Origin: JAVJQS01 sp040218815
GTDB taxonomy: Bacteria; Bacteroidota; Bacteroidia; Flavobacteriales_E; Vicingaceae
Direction: 5' to 3'
Assembly: GCA_040218815.1 (NCBI GenBank)
Contig: JAVJQS010000009.1
Coordinates: 62,001-126,000, forward strand
Length of the DNA: 64,000 bases
The notes under the pieces: generated by a model
What the model was told of the DNA's origin: nothing
The model's database searches: none
Seen by the model: the letters and a program-made list of their open reading frames with translations, nothing else
Position numbers and translations under genes: made by a program
In this document: in pieces, positions 42,710 to 50,546 of the stretch
Position numbering within the stretch: position 1 is the first letter of the stretch
Layout: each line of letters opens with the position of its first letter

Positions 42710-44518
42710 TTAAACTTGTTTTCCATTAAAATACTCCCAAACGGCTTTTGCTCTTTGAGCTGTAGCTACTGCTTCTATTTCTTTTAAGCTGGCCTCTTTT
42801 ATACGTTTTACTGACTTAAATTTTCGCAACAAGTCTTGAATGGTTTTTTCACCAATACCATTGATGTTTGATAGTTCAGTCTGAATGCTAGCTTTTGATC
42901 TTCGGTTGCGGTGGTGTGTTATTCCAAAGCGGTGCGCTTCGTTTCGCAAGTGCTGTATTACCTTTAAACTCTCGGAGGTTTTATCTAAAAATAAAGGATA
43001 CTGATCTCCTGGATAAAAGATCTCTTCTAAACGCTTAGCAATTCCAACAATGGCAATCTTTCCGCGCAAGCCAAGTCGTTCCAAACTTTTAAGTGAAGAA
43101 CTCAGCTGGCCTTTTCCCCCATCAATTACTATTAATTGAGGCAATGGCTCTCCTTCTTGTAATAACCTGCTATATCGCCGGTAAACTACTTCTTCCATAG
43201 AAGCAAAGTCATCAGGTCCAACAACTGTTTTTATGTTAAAATGCCGATAATCTTTTTTAGAAGGCTTGGCATTTTTAAATACAACACAAGCGGCAACAGG
43301 GTTTGACCCTTGAATATTGGAGTTGTCGAAACATTCGATATGGGTGGGCAATTCGGTTAAGCGCAAATCTTTTTTTATGCTTTCTAGAATTCGATTGGTG
43401 TGCCGCTCAGGATCTACTTTCGCATGTTGCTTTCTGCGTTCCAACATAAAATACTTGGCATTGCGCTCCGAAAGCTCTAAAAGTTTTCGCTTATCTCCTC
43501 GCTGAGGTTGATGAAACTGCAGGTCGCCCATTTCAAAGTCAGGTAAGAAGGGAACAATGATTTCATTTGAACTACTTTTGAATCGATCGCGGAGTTCGAT
43601 TATCCCAATTTCCAGCAATTCACTTGGGCTTTCATCTAATTTTCTTTTCAATTCCAAGGTGTGCCCCTGAATAATAGCCCCATTGTTTACTTTCATATAG
43701 TTGATGTATGCCAAATCATTGTCTTCTACCAATGAAAATACATCTACATTATGAATTGTAGGACTCACCACAGTTGATTTGGTCTGAAACTTTTCTAAGG
43801 CGTCTAGCTTTTTTTTCAGGTCGGCAGCATATTCAAAGTCTAAATCAGCTGCTGCAGTTTTTATCCCTCCTTTTAATTCATTTTTTACGACGCCTACATT
43901 TCCTTTGATGATTTGCCTGATCTCCTCAATGTTGTTTTCATAGTTTTCACTGGATTGCATTCCCTCACAAGGCCCTTTGCAGTTACCGATATGATATTCC
44001 AAGCAAATCTTAAATTTTCCCTTTTCAATGTTCTCCCTGTTCAAATGATAGGAGCAAGTGCGGAGTTTATAATTTTTTCTTACCAAGTCTAAAATGGTGT
44101 TCATCATTTTTACTGAGGCATAAGGACCATAATACTCGGAACCGTCTTTTATAATGTTACGCGTTGAAAAAACTCTTGGAAAAGGTTCTTTTTTTATACA
44201 AATCCAAGGATAGGTTTTATCGTCCTTTAACATCACATTGTAGCGAGGCTGATTACTTTTTATTAAGTTATTCTCTAGTAATAAGGCATCAAGCTCAGTC
44301 TCCGTTAATATGTATTTGATGTTGCGAATCTTGCTGACTAATAATCGTATTCTGCCACTTTTAGAATTGTCTGACGTGAAGTAAGAACTTACCCTATTCT
44401 TTAAATTCTTTGCTTTACCAACATAAAGAAGCTTTCCGTTGGCATCATAATATTGGTAAATGCCTGGCTTTTTTGGTGCTGCCTGAATTTTAGATTTTAA
44501 GTCATTACTTACGGTCAT
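42710..44518 (-). CDS. uvrC: Excinuclease ABC subunit C
   Basis: A 602-residue nucleotide-excision-repair nuclease. The GIY-YIG domain opens the protein (KKPGIYQYYDANGKLLYVGKAKNLKNRVSSYF), followed by a cysteine-containing region, the UvrB-binding motif (YAADLKKKLDALEKF), the RNase H-like endonuclease domain (IECFDNSNIQGSNPVAACVVF, VIDGGKGQLSS) and a C-terminal helix-hairpin-helix (NINGIGEKTIQDLLRKF). Length and order are normal. It makes both cuts beside the lesion. It is monocistronic on the minus strand here. Confidence 0.97.
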   Translation of the reverse strand: MTVSNDLKSKIQAAPKKPGIYQYYDANGKLLYVGKAKNLKNRVSSYFTSDNSKSGRIRLLVSKIRNIKYILTETELDALLLENNLIKSNQPRYNVMLKDDKTYPWICIKKEPFPRVFSTRNIIKDGSEYYGPYASVKMMNTILDLVRKNYKLRTCSYHLNRENIEKGKFKICLEYHIGNCKGPCEGMQSSENYENNIEEIRQIIKGNVGVVKNELKGGIKTAAADLDFEYAADLKKKLDALEKFQTKSTVVSPTIHNVDVFSLVEDNDLAYINYMKVNNGAIIQGHTLELKRKLDESPSELLEIGIIELRDRFKSSSNEIIVPFLPDFEMGDLQFHQPQRGDKRKLLELSERNAKYFMLERRKQHAKVDPERHTNRILESIKKDLRLTELPTHIECFDNSNIQGSNPVAACVVFKNAKPSKKDYRHFNIKTVVGPDDFASMEEVVYRRYSRLLQEGEPLPQLIVIDGGKGQLSSSLKSLERLGLRGKIAIVGIAKRLEEIFYPGDQYPLFLDKTSESLKVIQHLRNEAHRFGITHHRNRRSKASIQTELSNINGIGEKTIQDLLRKFKSVKRIKEASLKEIEAVATAQRAKAVWEYFNGKQV

Positions 44519-44656
44519 ACTGCAAATTTAAGCGTGCTTTCACGTAAAAATACTGGAATCTAAAAACTATTCGAACCAGATGAGCTAAAGCTTGTTCTCT
44601 AGTCATTAGTAAAACTTTTTGAATCAACTAAAATTTAGGAGATTTACATTATCAAT

Positions 44657-45532
44657 ATGGGCAAGTACTCAATAAAAGAATTAGAACACCTATCTGGCAT
44701 CAAGGCCCATACATTGCGTATTTGGGAGAAGCGCTACCAGTTGTTTGAGCCTCAACGTACCAAAACCAACATTAGGTACTACACCGATGATGACTTGAAA
44801 AAATTACTCAATGTCACCATGCTTTCCAATAAAGGAATTAAAATTTCTGCAATAGTAGATATGGGTGAGCAGGAGCTTTGTAATGCTGCTAAGAAGGCAG
44901 AACTAGATGGGGATGATGCTAAATACGAAAACCGCATCAACGAAATGATTGTACCCATGTGTACATTTAATGAAGCTGAGTTTAACTCACTTTTTGAGAA
45001 GAATGTGCAAGAAATGGGCTTAGAAAAGACCCTTACCGAAGTAGTTTATCCTTTTTTACAAAAAGTAGGCACCTTATGGTTGAGTAACGAGGTTGAACCT
45101 TGTCAAGAACACTTTGTAAGTAATATTATTCGTCAAAAAATGAGTGCCGCTATAGATGAATTACCTGAGCCACCCAATAATTCAAAAAAGGCGATGTTAT
45201 TTCTACCTGAAGGAGAATACCACGAATTGGCTTTGCTATTTTTTTCCTATCTCTATAAAAAGAGAGGTGTTAGAACTTATTACCTAGGACAATCTGTGCC
45301 TTTAGATAGGGTGGTTGAATTTTCAAAAGAAATTCGAGTTGATTGGGTGATAACGTACTCTATAATTCATTCAGAAGAACGAGTAGTTGAAATTGTAAAT
45401 GAACTTGAAAGAATAAATGCGGGTAAGGTCTTTTATTTGAACAGAAATCACCCAAATTTAGCTGGAAAAATTACTCAAAAGAACGTCGAAATTGTTTTTG
45501 ACTATCGTTTTGCCTTAGATTTGGCGATCTAA
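44657..45532 (+). CDS. MerR-family regulator with cobalamin-binding domain (CarH/LitR-type)
   Basis: 291 residues. An N-terminal MerR helix-turn-helix (KYSIKELEHLSGIKAHTLRIWEKRYQLFEPQRT, 3-35) is followed by a four-helix domain and a Rossmann B12 domain. W141 and E151-H152 reproduce the W-x9-EH motif that caps adenosylcobalamin in CarH. E187-Y-H189 reproduces the E-x-H lower-ligand motif, with A192 where CarH has glycine. CarH and LitR bind operators in the dark and release them on light, turning on carotenoid genes (family knowledge). Here it lies directly before an ECF sigma gene and crtI-crtB, as expected for that circuit. Confidence 0.88.
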   Translation: MGKYSIKELEHLSGIKAHTLRIWEKRYQLFEPQRTKTNIRYYTDDDLKKLLNVTMLSNKGIKISAIVDMGEQELCNAAKKAELDGDDAKYENRINEMIVPMCTFNEAEFNSLFEKNVQEMGLEKTLTEVVYPFLQKVGTLWLSNEVEPCQEHFVSNIIRQKMSAAIDELPEPPNNSKKAMLFLPEGEYHELALLFFSYLYKKRGVRTYYLGQSVPLDRVVEFSKEIRVDWVITYSIIHSEERVVEIVNELERINAGKVFYLNRNHPNLAGKITQKNVEIVFDYRFALDLAI

Positions 45533-45558
45533 TAATCTAAAAATCAATAAAATAACTA

Positions 45559-45590
45559 TTGTTTATCTTTTTGTAAAAAAAAGTAAACAA
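45559..45590. promoter_or_regulatory. Operator-like inverted repeat 1 (TTGTTTA...TAAACAA)
   Basis: TTGTTTA (45559-45565) and TAAACAA (45584-45590) are perfect inverse copies whose starts lie 25 bases apart. An inner CTTTTT/AAAAAG pair extends the symmetry. It lies in the gap between the MerR gene and the sigma gene. Confidence 0.6.
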
Positions 45591-45595
45591 AACTA

Positions 45596-45625
45596 TTGTA
45601 TGTAGGTACATATTGTTTAACTTTA
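45596..45625 (+). promoter_or_regulatory. Candidate promoter of the sigma-crtI-crtB operon
   Basis: TTG (45596-45598) and TAACTTTA (45618-45625, one base off TAnnTTTG) are 19 bases apart. The left half of inverted repeat 2 overlaps the -7 box, so a bound repressor would block it. Between the boxes lies a perfect palindrome, TATGTA-GG-TACATA (45599-45612). Confidence 0.45.
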
Positions 45626-45644
45626 TCATAAAATAATTAAACAA
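45613..45644. promoter_or_regulatory. Operator-like inverted repeat 2 (TTGTTTAA...TTAAACAA)
   Basis: Perfect 8-bp arms at 45613-45620 and 45637-45644. The TTGTTTA/TAAACAA starts are again 25 bases apart, the same as in repeat 1, and the left half of repeat 2 is 54 bases after that of repeat 1. It ends six bases before the sigma ATG. Confidence 0.6.
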
Positions 45645-45650
45645 AATATC

Positions 45651-46154
45651 ATGACTACAGTAGACTTTAATAATCAATTACTTTCTTATGAGAATCCTTT
45701 AAAATATTTTGCTCTTAAATTAACAGCAGACAATGAGGATGCTGAAGATCTTTTGCAAGAAACCTTGTTAAAGGCCTTAAAGTATAAAGACAAGTTCAAA
45801 GAAAAAACGAATTTAAAAGCATGGCTATATACCATAATGAAAAATACGTTTATCAATAATTATCGCAGAGCTAAGCGAAAGAGAACTATAATGGACAATA
45901 CCGATGATGACTATTTTGTAAATTCAACAAAAAAAGTTGCACCGATATCACCTGACTCAGTTTACAACTATAAAGAAATAAAGAGAACAATTGATGAACT
46001 GAACGACGAATGCAGATTGCCTTTTCAAATGCACTATGATGGATATAAATACAAGGAAATTGCCGATCAGTTAGAAATGCCAATAGGAACAGTTAAAAGC
46101 CGTATATTTCTAGCTCGGAAAAAATTAACAGATGCATTGAAAGACTTTGCATAA
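45651..46154 (+). CDS. ECF-type RNA polymerase sigma factor of the carotenoid cluster
   Basis: 167 residues. Region 2: PLKYFALKLTADNEDAEDLLQETLLKALKYKDKF and TNLKAWLYTIMKNTFINNYRRAKRKR. Region 4: LPFQMHYDGYKYKEIADQLEMPIGTVKSRIFLARKKL. No anti-sigma gene follows; instead crtI begins 12 bases later. In actinobacteria a LitR-LitS pair (B12 regulator plus ECF sigma) drives light-dependent carotenoid synthesis, so this is likely the sigma for crtI-crtB and perhaps other light genes; this comparison is inference. It is controlled from the two inverted repeats just upstream. Confidence 0.92.
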   Translation: MTTVDFNNQLLSYENPLKYFALKLTADNEDAEDLLQETLLKALKYKDKFKEKTNLKAWLYTIMKNTFINNYRRAKRKRTIMDNTDDDYFVNSTKKVAPISPDSVYNYKEIKRTIDELNDECRLPFQMHYDGYKYKEIADQLEMPIGTVKSRIFLARKKLTDALKDFA

Positions 46155-46165
46155 AATAAGTTTTA

Positions 46166-47638
46166 GTGAGTAAAAAGATTGTAGTAATTGGTTCAGGGTT
46201 TTCTTCATTGGCTGCGGCCACAACCCTTGCGAACCAAGGTCAAGATGTAGTTATCTTAGAAAAAAATAGTCAAACCGGAGGTAGAGCAAGACAATTTGCA
46301 GCCTCCGGTTTTACTTTTGATATGGGTCCTAGTTGGTATTGGATGCCTGATGTTTTTGAAGCCTACTTCGAGAAATTCAATAAAAAGGTATCCGACTATT
46401 ATGAACTGCACCGATTAGACCCCTCTTACCAAGTATTTTTTGGTGAAAATGATGCTATAGATATTCCAGCGGCTTATGCTGAGCTTCAAGATTTATTTGA
46501 AAAGCTTGAGCCAGGAAGTAGTAAAGCCCTAGACAAGTTTTTAGCTGAAGCCAAATATAAATACGAAGTGGGAATGAATGACTTAGTGCATAAGCCGAGT
46601 CGTTCAATATTAGAGTTTGCTCAGTGGAGGGTGATTAGTGGGGTGTTTAGAATGCAATTGTTTAATTCGTTGAGCAGTCATGTTAAAAAGCATTTTAAAA
46701 ATGAGAAGCTCATTCAGCTATTAGAGTTTCCAGTACTTTTCTTAGGTGCAAAACCACAAGAAACGCCGGCTTTGTATAGCTTAATGAATTATGCCGACAT
46801 CAGTTTAGGCACCTGGTATCCCATGGGTGGGATGCATAAAATTGTTGAAGCAATGACTGCATTAGCTGAAGAAAAAGGGGTGAAAATTGAGCTGGATTGT
46901 GAAGTTAAAAAGCTGGAAGCAGAAAATGGAAAAGTGAAAAAGGCCATCACAAATAAAGGGGGCTTTAGTGCAGATTATTTCATCTCAGGAGCTGATTATC
47001 ACCATACAGATAAACACTTATTGGATAAAGCTTTTCACAATTACTCTGCAAAATACTGGGATAGTAGAAAAATGGCTCCTTCTAGTTTATTATTTTATTT
47101 GGGAGTAAATAAAAAATTAAAGAATTTAAGACATCACAATCTATTTTTCGATGAATCTTTTGATCAGCATGCCATCGAAATATATGACGATCCAAAGTGG
47201 CCTTCTAAACCACTGTTTTATGTCTGTGTGCCCTCACTTACCGATCCAAGTGTTGCACCAGAAGGGACTGAAAATGTTTTTGTACTTATTCCATTAGCAC
47301 CAGACCTTAAGGATGACGATGCTACGCGCGAAAAGTATTACGATAAGGTGATGCATCGTTTAGAAAAATTAAGTGGACAGAAAATTAGAGAGCATGTTAT
47401 TTACAAGCGATCATATGCCCATAAGGATTTCACTTCAGATTATCATGCCTTTAAAGGAAACGCATATGGCTTAGCTAATACTTTAAAGCAAACGGCTATT
47501 TTAAAACCGTCTATTCGAAATAAAAAACTTTCCAATTTGTACTACACGGGTCAGCTTACAACTCCCGGCCCCGGTGTTCCCCCGTCACTAATTTCTGGTC
47601 AAGTAGTAGCAAAGGAAGTTTTAAAAACTTTATCTTAG
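46166..47638 (+). CDS. crtI: Phytoene desaturase CrtI
   Basis: A 490-residue FAD enzyme converting phytoene to lycopene. The dinucleotide motif is IVVIGSGFSSLAAATTLANQGQDVVILEKN at the N-terminus, followed by GGRARQFAASGFTFDMGPSWYWMPDVFE; the C-terminal FAD region is LYYTGQLTTPGPGVPPSLISGQVVAKEVL. A GTG at 46166 is used as start, since it begins exactly at the first beta strand. It lies in one operon between the sigma gene and crtB (four-base gap). Confidence 0.94.
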   Translation: MSKKIVVIGSGFSSLAAATTLANQGQDVVILEKNSQTGGRARQFAASGFTFDMGPSWYWMPDVFEAYFEKFNKKVSDYYELHRLDPSYQVFFGENDAIDIPAAYAELQDLFEKLEPGSSKALDKFLAEAKYKYEVGMNDLVHKPSRSILEFAQWRVISGVFRMQLFNSLSSHVKKHFKNEKLIQLLEFPVLFLGAKPQETPALYSLMNYADISLGTWYPMGGMHKIVEAMTALAEEKGVKIELDCEVKKLEAENGKVKKAITNKGGFSADYFISGADYHHTDKHLLDKAFHNYSAKYWDSRKMAPSSLLFYLGVNKKLKNLRHHNLFFDESFDQHAIEIYDDPKWPSKPLFYVCVPSLTDPSVAPEGTENVFVLIPLAPDLKDDDATREKYYDKVMHRLEKLSGQKIREHVIYKRSYAHKDFTSDYHAFKGNAYGLANTLKQTAILKPSIRNKKLSNLYYTGQLTTPGPGVPPSLISGQVVAKEVLKTLS

Positions 47639-47642
47639 CCCC

Positions 47643-48479
47643 ATGGAGGCACTGTACCGTCACACATCTTTAAAATGCAGTAAAGTTGTAACCAATTGCT
47701 ACAGCACTTCATTCTCATTAGGCATTAAAGCGCTTGGTAAAGAGGTTCATGATCCTATTTATGCCATTTATGGGTTTGTGCGTTTGGCAGATGAAATTGT
47801 AGATACCTTTCATCAACAAGATAAAGAAACGCTACTATCTGAATTTAAGGTAGAAACCAAGAATGCCATTCAACGAAAATTAAGCTTAAATCCTATATTA
47901 AATAGCTTTCAGTGGGCTGTTAATAAATACAATATTGAGGAAGAATTGATTGATGGCTTTTTGAAGAGTATGGAGTTGGATTTAGAAAAGAAAGAATATG
48001 ATGAGGTGGGAATCAAAGAATATATTTATGGCTCAGCTGAGGTTGTAGGCTTAATGAGCTTAAGAGTTTTTTGTGAAGGAGATGATAAAAAATATCAGGA
48101 ATTAAAAGCACCAGCTAAACGTTTAGGGTCAGCACTTCAAAAGATAAATTTCTTACGTGATTTAAATGAGGATTTTATCAAAATGGGCCGATCCTATTTT
48201 CCAAATGTTGATCTTAATAATTTTAATGAAGCAGATAAAAAGAAAATTGAAGCTGATATATTAACCGACTTTTTGGCTGGTTATAAGGGAATTCAAGGCT
48301 TGCCAAAAAATGCCAAGTTTGGAGTTTATACGGCCTATAAATATTACATTGCTTTATTTGAAAAAATAAAAGGGATAAAGGCAGAAAGGGTAATGGAAAA
48401 ACGAATCCGAATTTCCAATCGGAAAAAATACTGGTTGTTAATCAAGTCTTATTTTGAGTGTAAGTTTGGAATGGTTTAA
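47643..48479 (+). CDS. crtB: Phytoene synthase CrtB
   Basis: A 278-residue enzyme joining two geranylgeranyl diphosphates to phytoene. The aspartate-rich motifs are ADEIVDTFH (near residue 47) and NFLRDLNEDFIKMGRSYFP (near 168-186). SFSLGIKAL and YAIYGFVRLADEIVD are typical of the N-terminus. It is the last gene of the crt operon. It meets the facing CbpM gene with an eight-base gap. Confidence 0.94.
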   Translation: MEALYRHTSLKCSKVVTNCYSTSFSLGIKALGKEVHDPIYAIYGFVRLADEIVDTFHQQDKETLLSEFKVETKNAIQRKLSLNPILNSFQWAVNKYNIEEELIDGFLKSMELDLEKKEYDEVGIKEYIYGSAEVVGLMSLRVFCEGDDKKYQELKAPAKRLGSALQKINFLRDLNEDFIKMGRSYFPNVDLNNFNEADKKKIEADILTDFLAGYKGIQGLPKNAKFGVYTAYKYYIALFEKIKGIKAERVMEKRIRISNRKKYWLLIKSYFECKFGMV

Positions 48480-48487
48480 ATCTCACG

Positions 48488-48781
48488 CTATTCTTCATAA
48501 ATTCTCAATCGATTCTTCGTCTTCACCAATTCTTCTTGAAGGCGTTCTATTTTTTCTAATAAATTAAGCACGGTATCAATCCCTTCAAAGTTGAGGTCCA
48601 AATCTTGATGTAATCGAATTATTTTTTCCACTTCGGGAATTTTTTCGTGATGTATGCAATGAACAGATTGCACTGTTTTTATTTCCAAGACCCCCAGATT
48701 GCTTAACTGAGTAAAAAATGAAGTTTCTATCTCATAATGCGAGCATAAATCGTCAATAGGAATAAACTCTAGTGTTTTCAT
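48488..48781 (-). CDS. Chaperone modulator CbpM
   Basis: A 97-residue MerR-like protein: IPIDDLCSHYEIETSFFTQLSNLGVLEI gives the helix-turn-helix-like start, and IRLHQDLDLNFEGIDTVLNLLEKIERLQEELVKTKNRL a coiled C-terminus. CbpM regulates CbpA. Its start overlaps the stop of the upstream CbpA-type gene by four bases (ATGA). Confidence 0.85.
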   Translation of the reverse strand: MKTLEFIPIDDLCSHYEIETSFFTQLSNLGVLEIKTVQSVHCIHHEKIPEVEKIIRLHQDLDLNFEGIDTVLNLLEKIERLQEELVKTKNRLRIYEE

Positions 48782-49677
48782 GTGTTTCTAATTTTAGAAA
48801 GTTTTTGAAATAGCTCTTTTTCTTCTGAACTGAGCTTTGTAGGCAGTTTTAACTCATAAGTTAAATATAAGTCGCCAAACTCATTCGGCTTTTTATATTT
48901 TGGAAAACCTTTACTCTTCAGCTTTACTTTAGTTCCATTTTGTGTTTCAGGCGGAACTTTTAGTTTTACTTTTCCATCAAATGTTTTCACCTCAATTTCT
49001 CCACCTAAAAGAGCAGTGTATAAATCTAAGTCAACCGAGCTATATAAGTTGTCTTTATCTCGTTTAAAGGGAGTGTCGTTGTGAAGAATAAAACGAATTA
49101 ATAAGTCTCCTTTTGGTCCGCCATTAGCTCCTTCACCACCTTGTCCTTTTATGCGAATAATTTGCTCATTGTGAATTCCTGCAGGAATGGTAATGCGTAT
49201 CTTCTTCCCATTGATAGTCAATGTTCTTTTATGGGTCTCATAAAGCTCTGAGAGGTTTAATTCTAAGTCTGCATTAAAGTCTTGCCCTTTAAACCGAACA
49301 TTTCGACCCCGCCCACCTGTAAAACCACCACCAAACATTTGCTCAAAAAAGTCGGAGTAATCGCCACCTTCAAAACTTTGTGAAGCCCCTTGCCTGCTTT
49401 GACTTTGCTGGTATTGTCCTTGCTGTTGTTTTGCTTGCTCAAATTGATCAGCATGTTTCCAATCTTTGCCGTATTCATCGTATTTTTTTCGCTTTTCAGG
49501 GTCGCTTAATACCTCATTGGCTTCATTTACTTCTTTAAATTTTTGCTCAGCTGCCTTATCATTTGGATTAAGATCAGGGTGATATTTTCTGGCCAGCTTG
49601 CGATAAGCAGCTTTCACTTCCTTAGCTGTTGCTGATTTGCTTATGCCTAATACCTTATAATAATCTATAAACGCCAT
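48778..49677 (-). CDS. cbpA: DnaJ-class co-chaperone of the CbpA type
   Basis: 299 residues. The J domain is at 1-70 (YYKVLGISKSATAKEVKAAYRKLARKYHPDLNP, HPD motif present). A Gly/Phe-rich linker follows (DYSDFFEQMFGGGFTGGRG), then a two-part DnaJ C-terminal domain (PAGIHNEQIIRIKGQGGEG, PPETQNGTKVKLKSKGFPKY). There is no cysteine zinc finger, as in CbpA. It stimulates DnaK; CbpA also binds curved DNA. It forms an operon with cbpM. Confidence 0.93.
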   Translation of the reverse strand: MAFIDYYKVLGISKSATAKEVKAAYRKLARKYHPDLNPNDKAAEQKFKEVNEANEVLSDPEKRKKYDEYGKDWKHADQFEQAKQQQGQYQQSQSRQGASQSFEGGDYSDFFEQMFGGGFTGGRGRNVRFKGQDFNADLELNLSELYETHKRTLTINGKKIRITIPAGIHNEQIIRIKGQGGEGANGGPKGDLLIRFILHNDTPFKRDKDNLYSSVDLDLYTALLGGEIEVKTFDGKVKLKVPPETQNGTKVKLKSKGFPKYKKPNEFGDLYLTYELKLPTKLSSEEKELFQKLSKIRNT

Positions 49678-49856
49678 TTTAAAACCAGTCTAATTAAGAT
49701 CTCCTATAAATTTAGGATGTTTAATTGAATATTGTATCTCTAGCACTATTTTTATTATTGGATTAAAACAATAAAAGATGGGTCAATCTACTTTGACAAA
49801 CGTCACTAAGCCAAACATTCGCCTCCTTTTCTTGTTTCTGTTAAAAAACATTCAAA

Positions 49857-50546
49857 ATGAGTAAGAATTATCTAATTATAGGGGCAAGTAGTGGAAACGG
49901 CCTGCAAATAGCAAAGGAGCTAAACAAAGATGACAACCAACTTTATTTAGCATCTAGAACAGAACCAGAGATAAAAGGTGAAAACATTCACTACCAATCT
50001 ATTGATGTAACAGAAGAATTTGAATTGGACTTACCTGAAAAGTTAGACGGGGTTTTTTATTGTCCTGGTACCATCAATTTAAAACCATTTCATCGGTTGA
50101 AAACACAAGACTTTTTAGACGACTTTAAAGTTAATCACCTTGGGGCGGTAGAAGTTTTGCAACAGGCTCAAAACGCATTAAAAAAGTCAGATGAAGCTGC
50201 AGTAGTACTTTTTAGTACCGTAGCTGTACAAACGGGTTTGAGTTTTCACACGAGCGTAGCTTCTGCAAAAGGTGCTATTGAAGGGCTTGGTAAAGCGTTA
50301 GCAGCAGAATGGGCGCCAAAAATCCGTGTCAATGTGATTGCTCCATCGCTAACAGATACTCCATTGGCGAAAACGCTTTTATCTTCAGATGAAAAGAAGA
50401 AGTCAAATGCCGATCGACACCCACTAAAAAAATTAGGAACTCCAGGGGATATTGCAAAAGCAGCTGTATTTTTGAGCAGTTCTGATGCGGGTTGGATAAC
50501 AGGTCAGGTGTTAACTATCGATGGTGGTTTAGGAAGTTTACGTTAA
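49857..50546 (+). CDS. Short-chain dehydrogenase/reductase
   Basis: 229 residues. IIGASSGNGLQIAKEL is the cofactor motif (TGxxxGxG-like), YCPGTINL stands where NNAG is usual, SVASAKGAIEGLGKALAAEW holds SxK with the catalytic serine region, and TIDGGLGSLR ends the protein. The YxxxK tyrosine is replaced: SFHTSVASAKGA has S-V-A-S-A-K in that position, so catalytic activity may be altered. It is a classical-type SDR by length. It is the first gene of a pair with photolyase, which starts right after the stop. In other bacteria similar SDRs occur in light-induced photolyase clusters. Confidence 0.83.
   Translation: MSKNYLIIGASSGNGLQIAKELNKDDNQLYLASRTEPEIKGENIHYQSIDVTEEFELDLPEKLDGVFYCPGTINLKPFHRLKTQDFLDDFKVNHLGAVEVLQQAQNALKKSDEAAVVLFSTVAVQTGLSFHTSVASAKGAIEGLGKALAAEWAPKIRVNVIAPSLTDTPLAKTLLSSDEKKKSNADRHPLKKLGTPGDIAKAAVFLSSSDAGWITGQVLTIDGGLGSLR

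Noticed and set aside
45533..45650. Reading the CTTTTT/AAAAAG hairpin before the sigma gene as a terminator of the MerR gene
   Set aside because: The stem is almost pure A-T, and the symmetry is repeated 54 bases later at the same geometry, which fits operators better.
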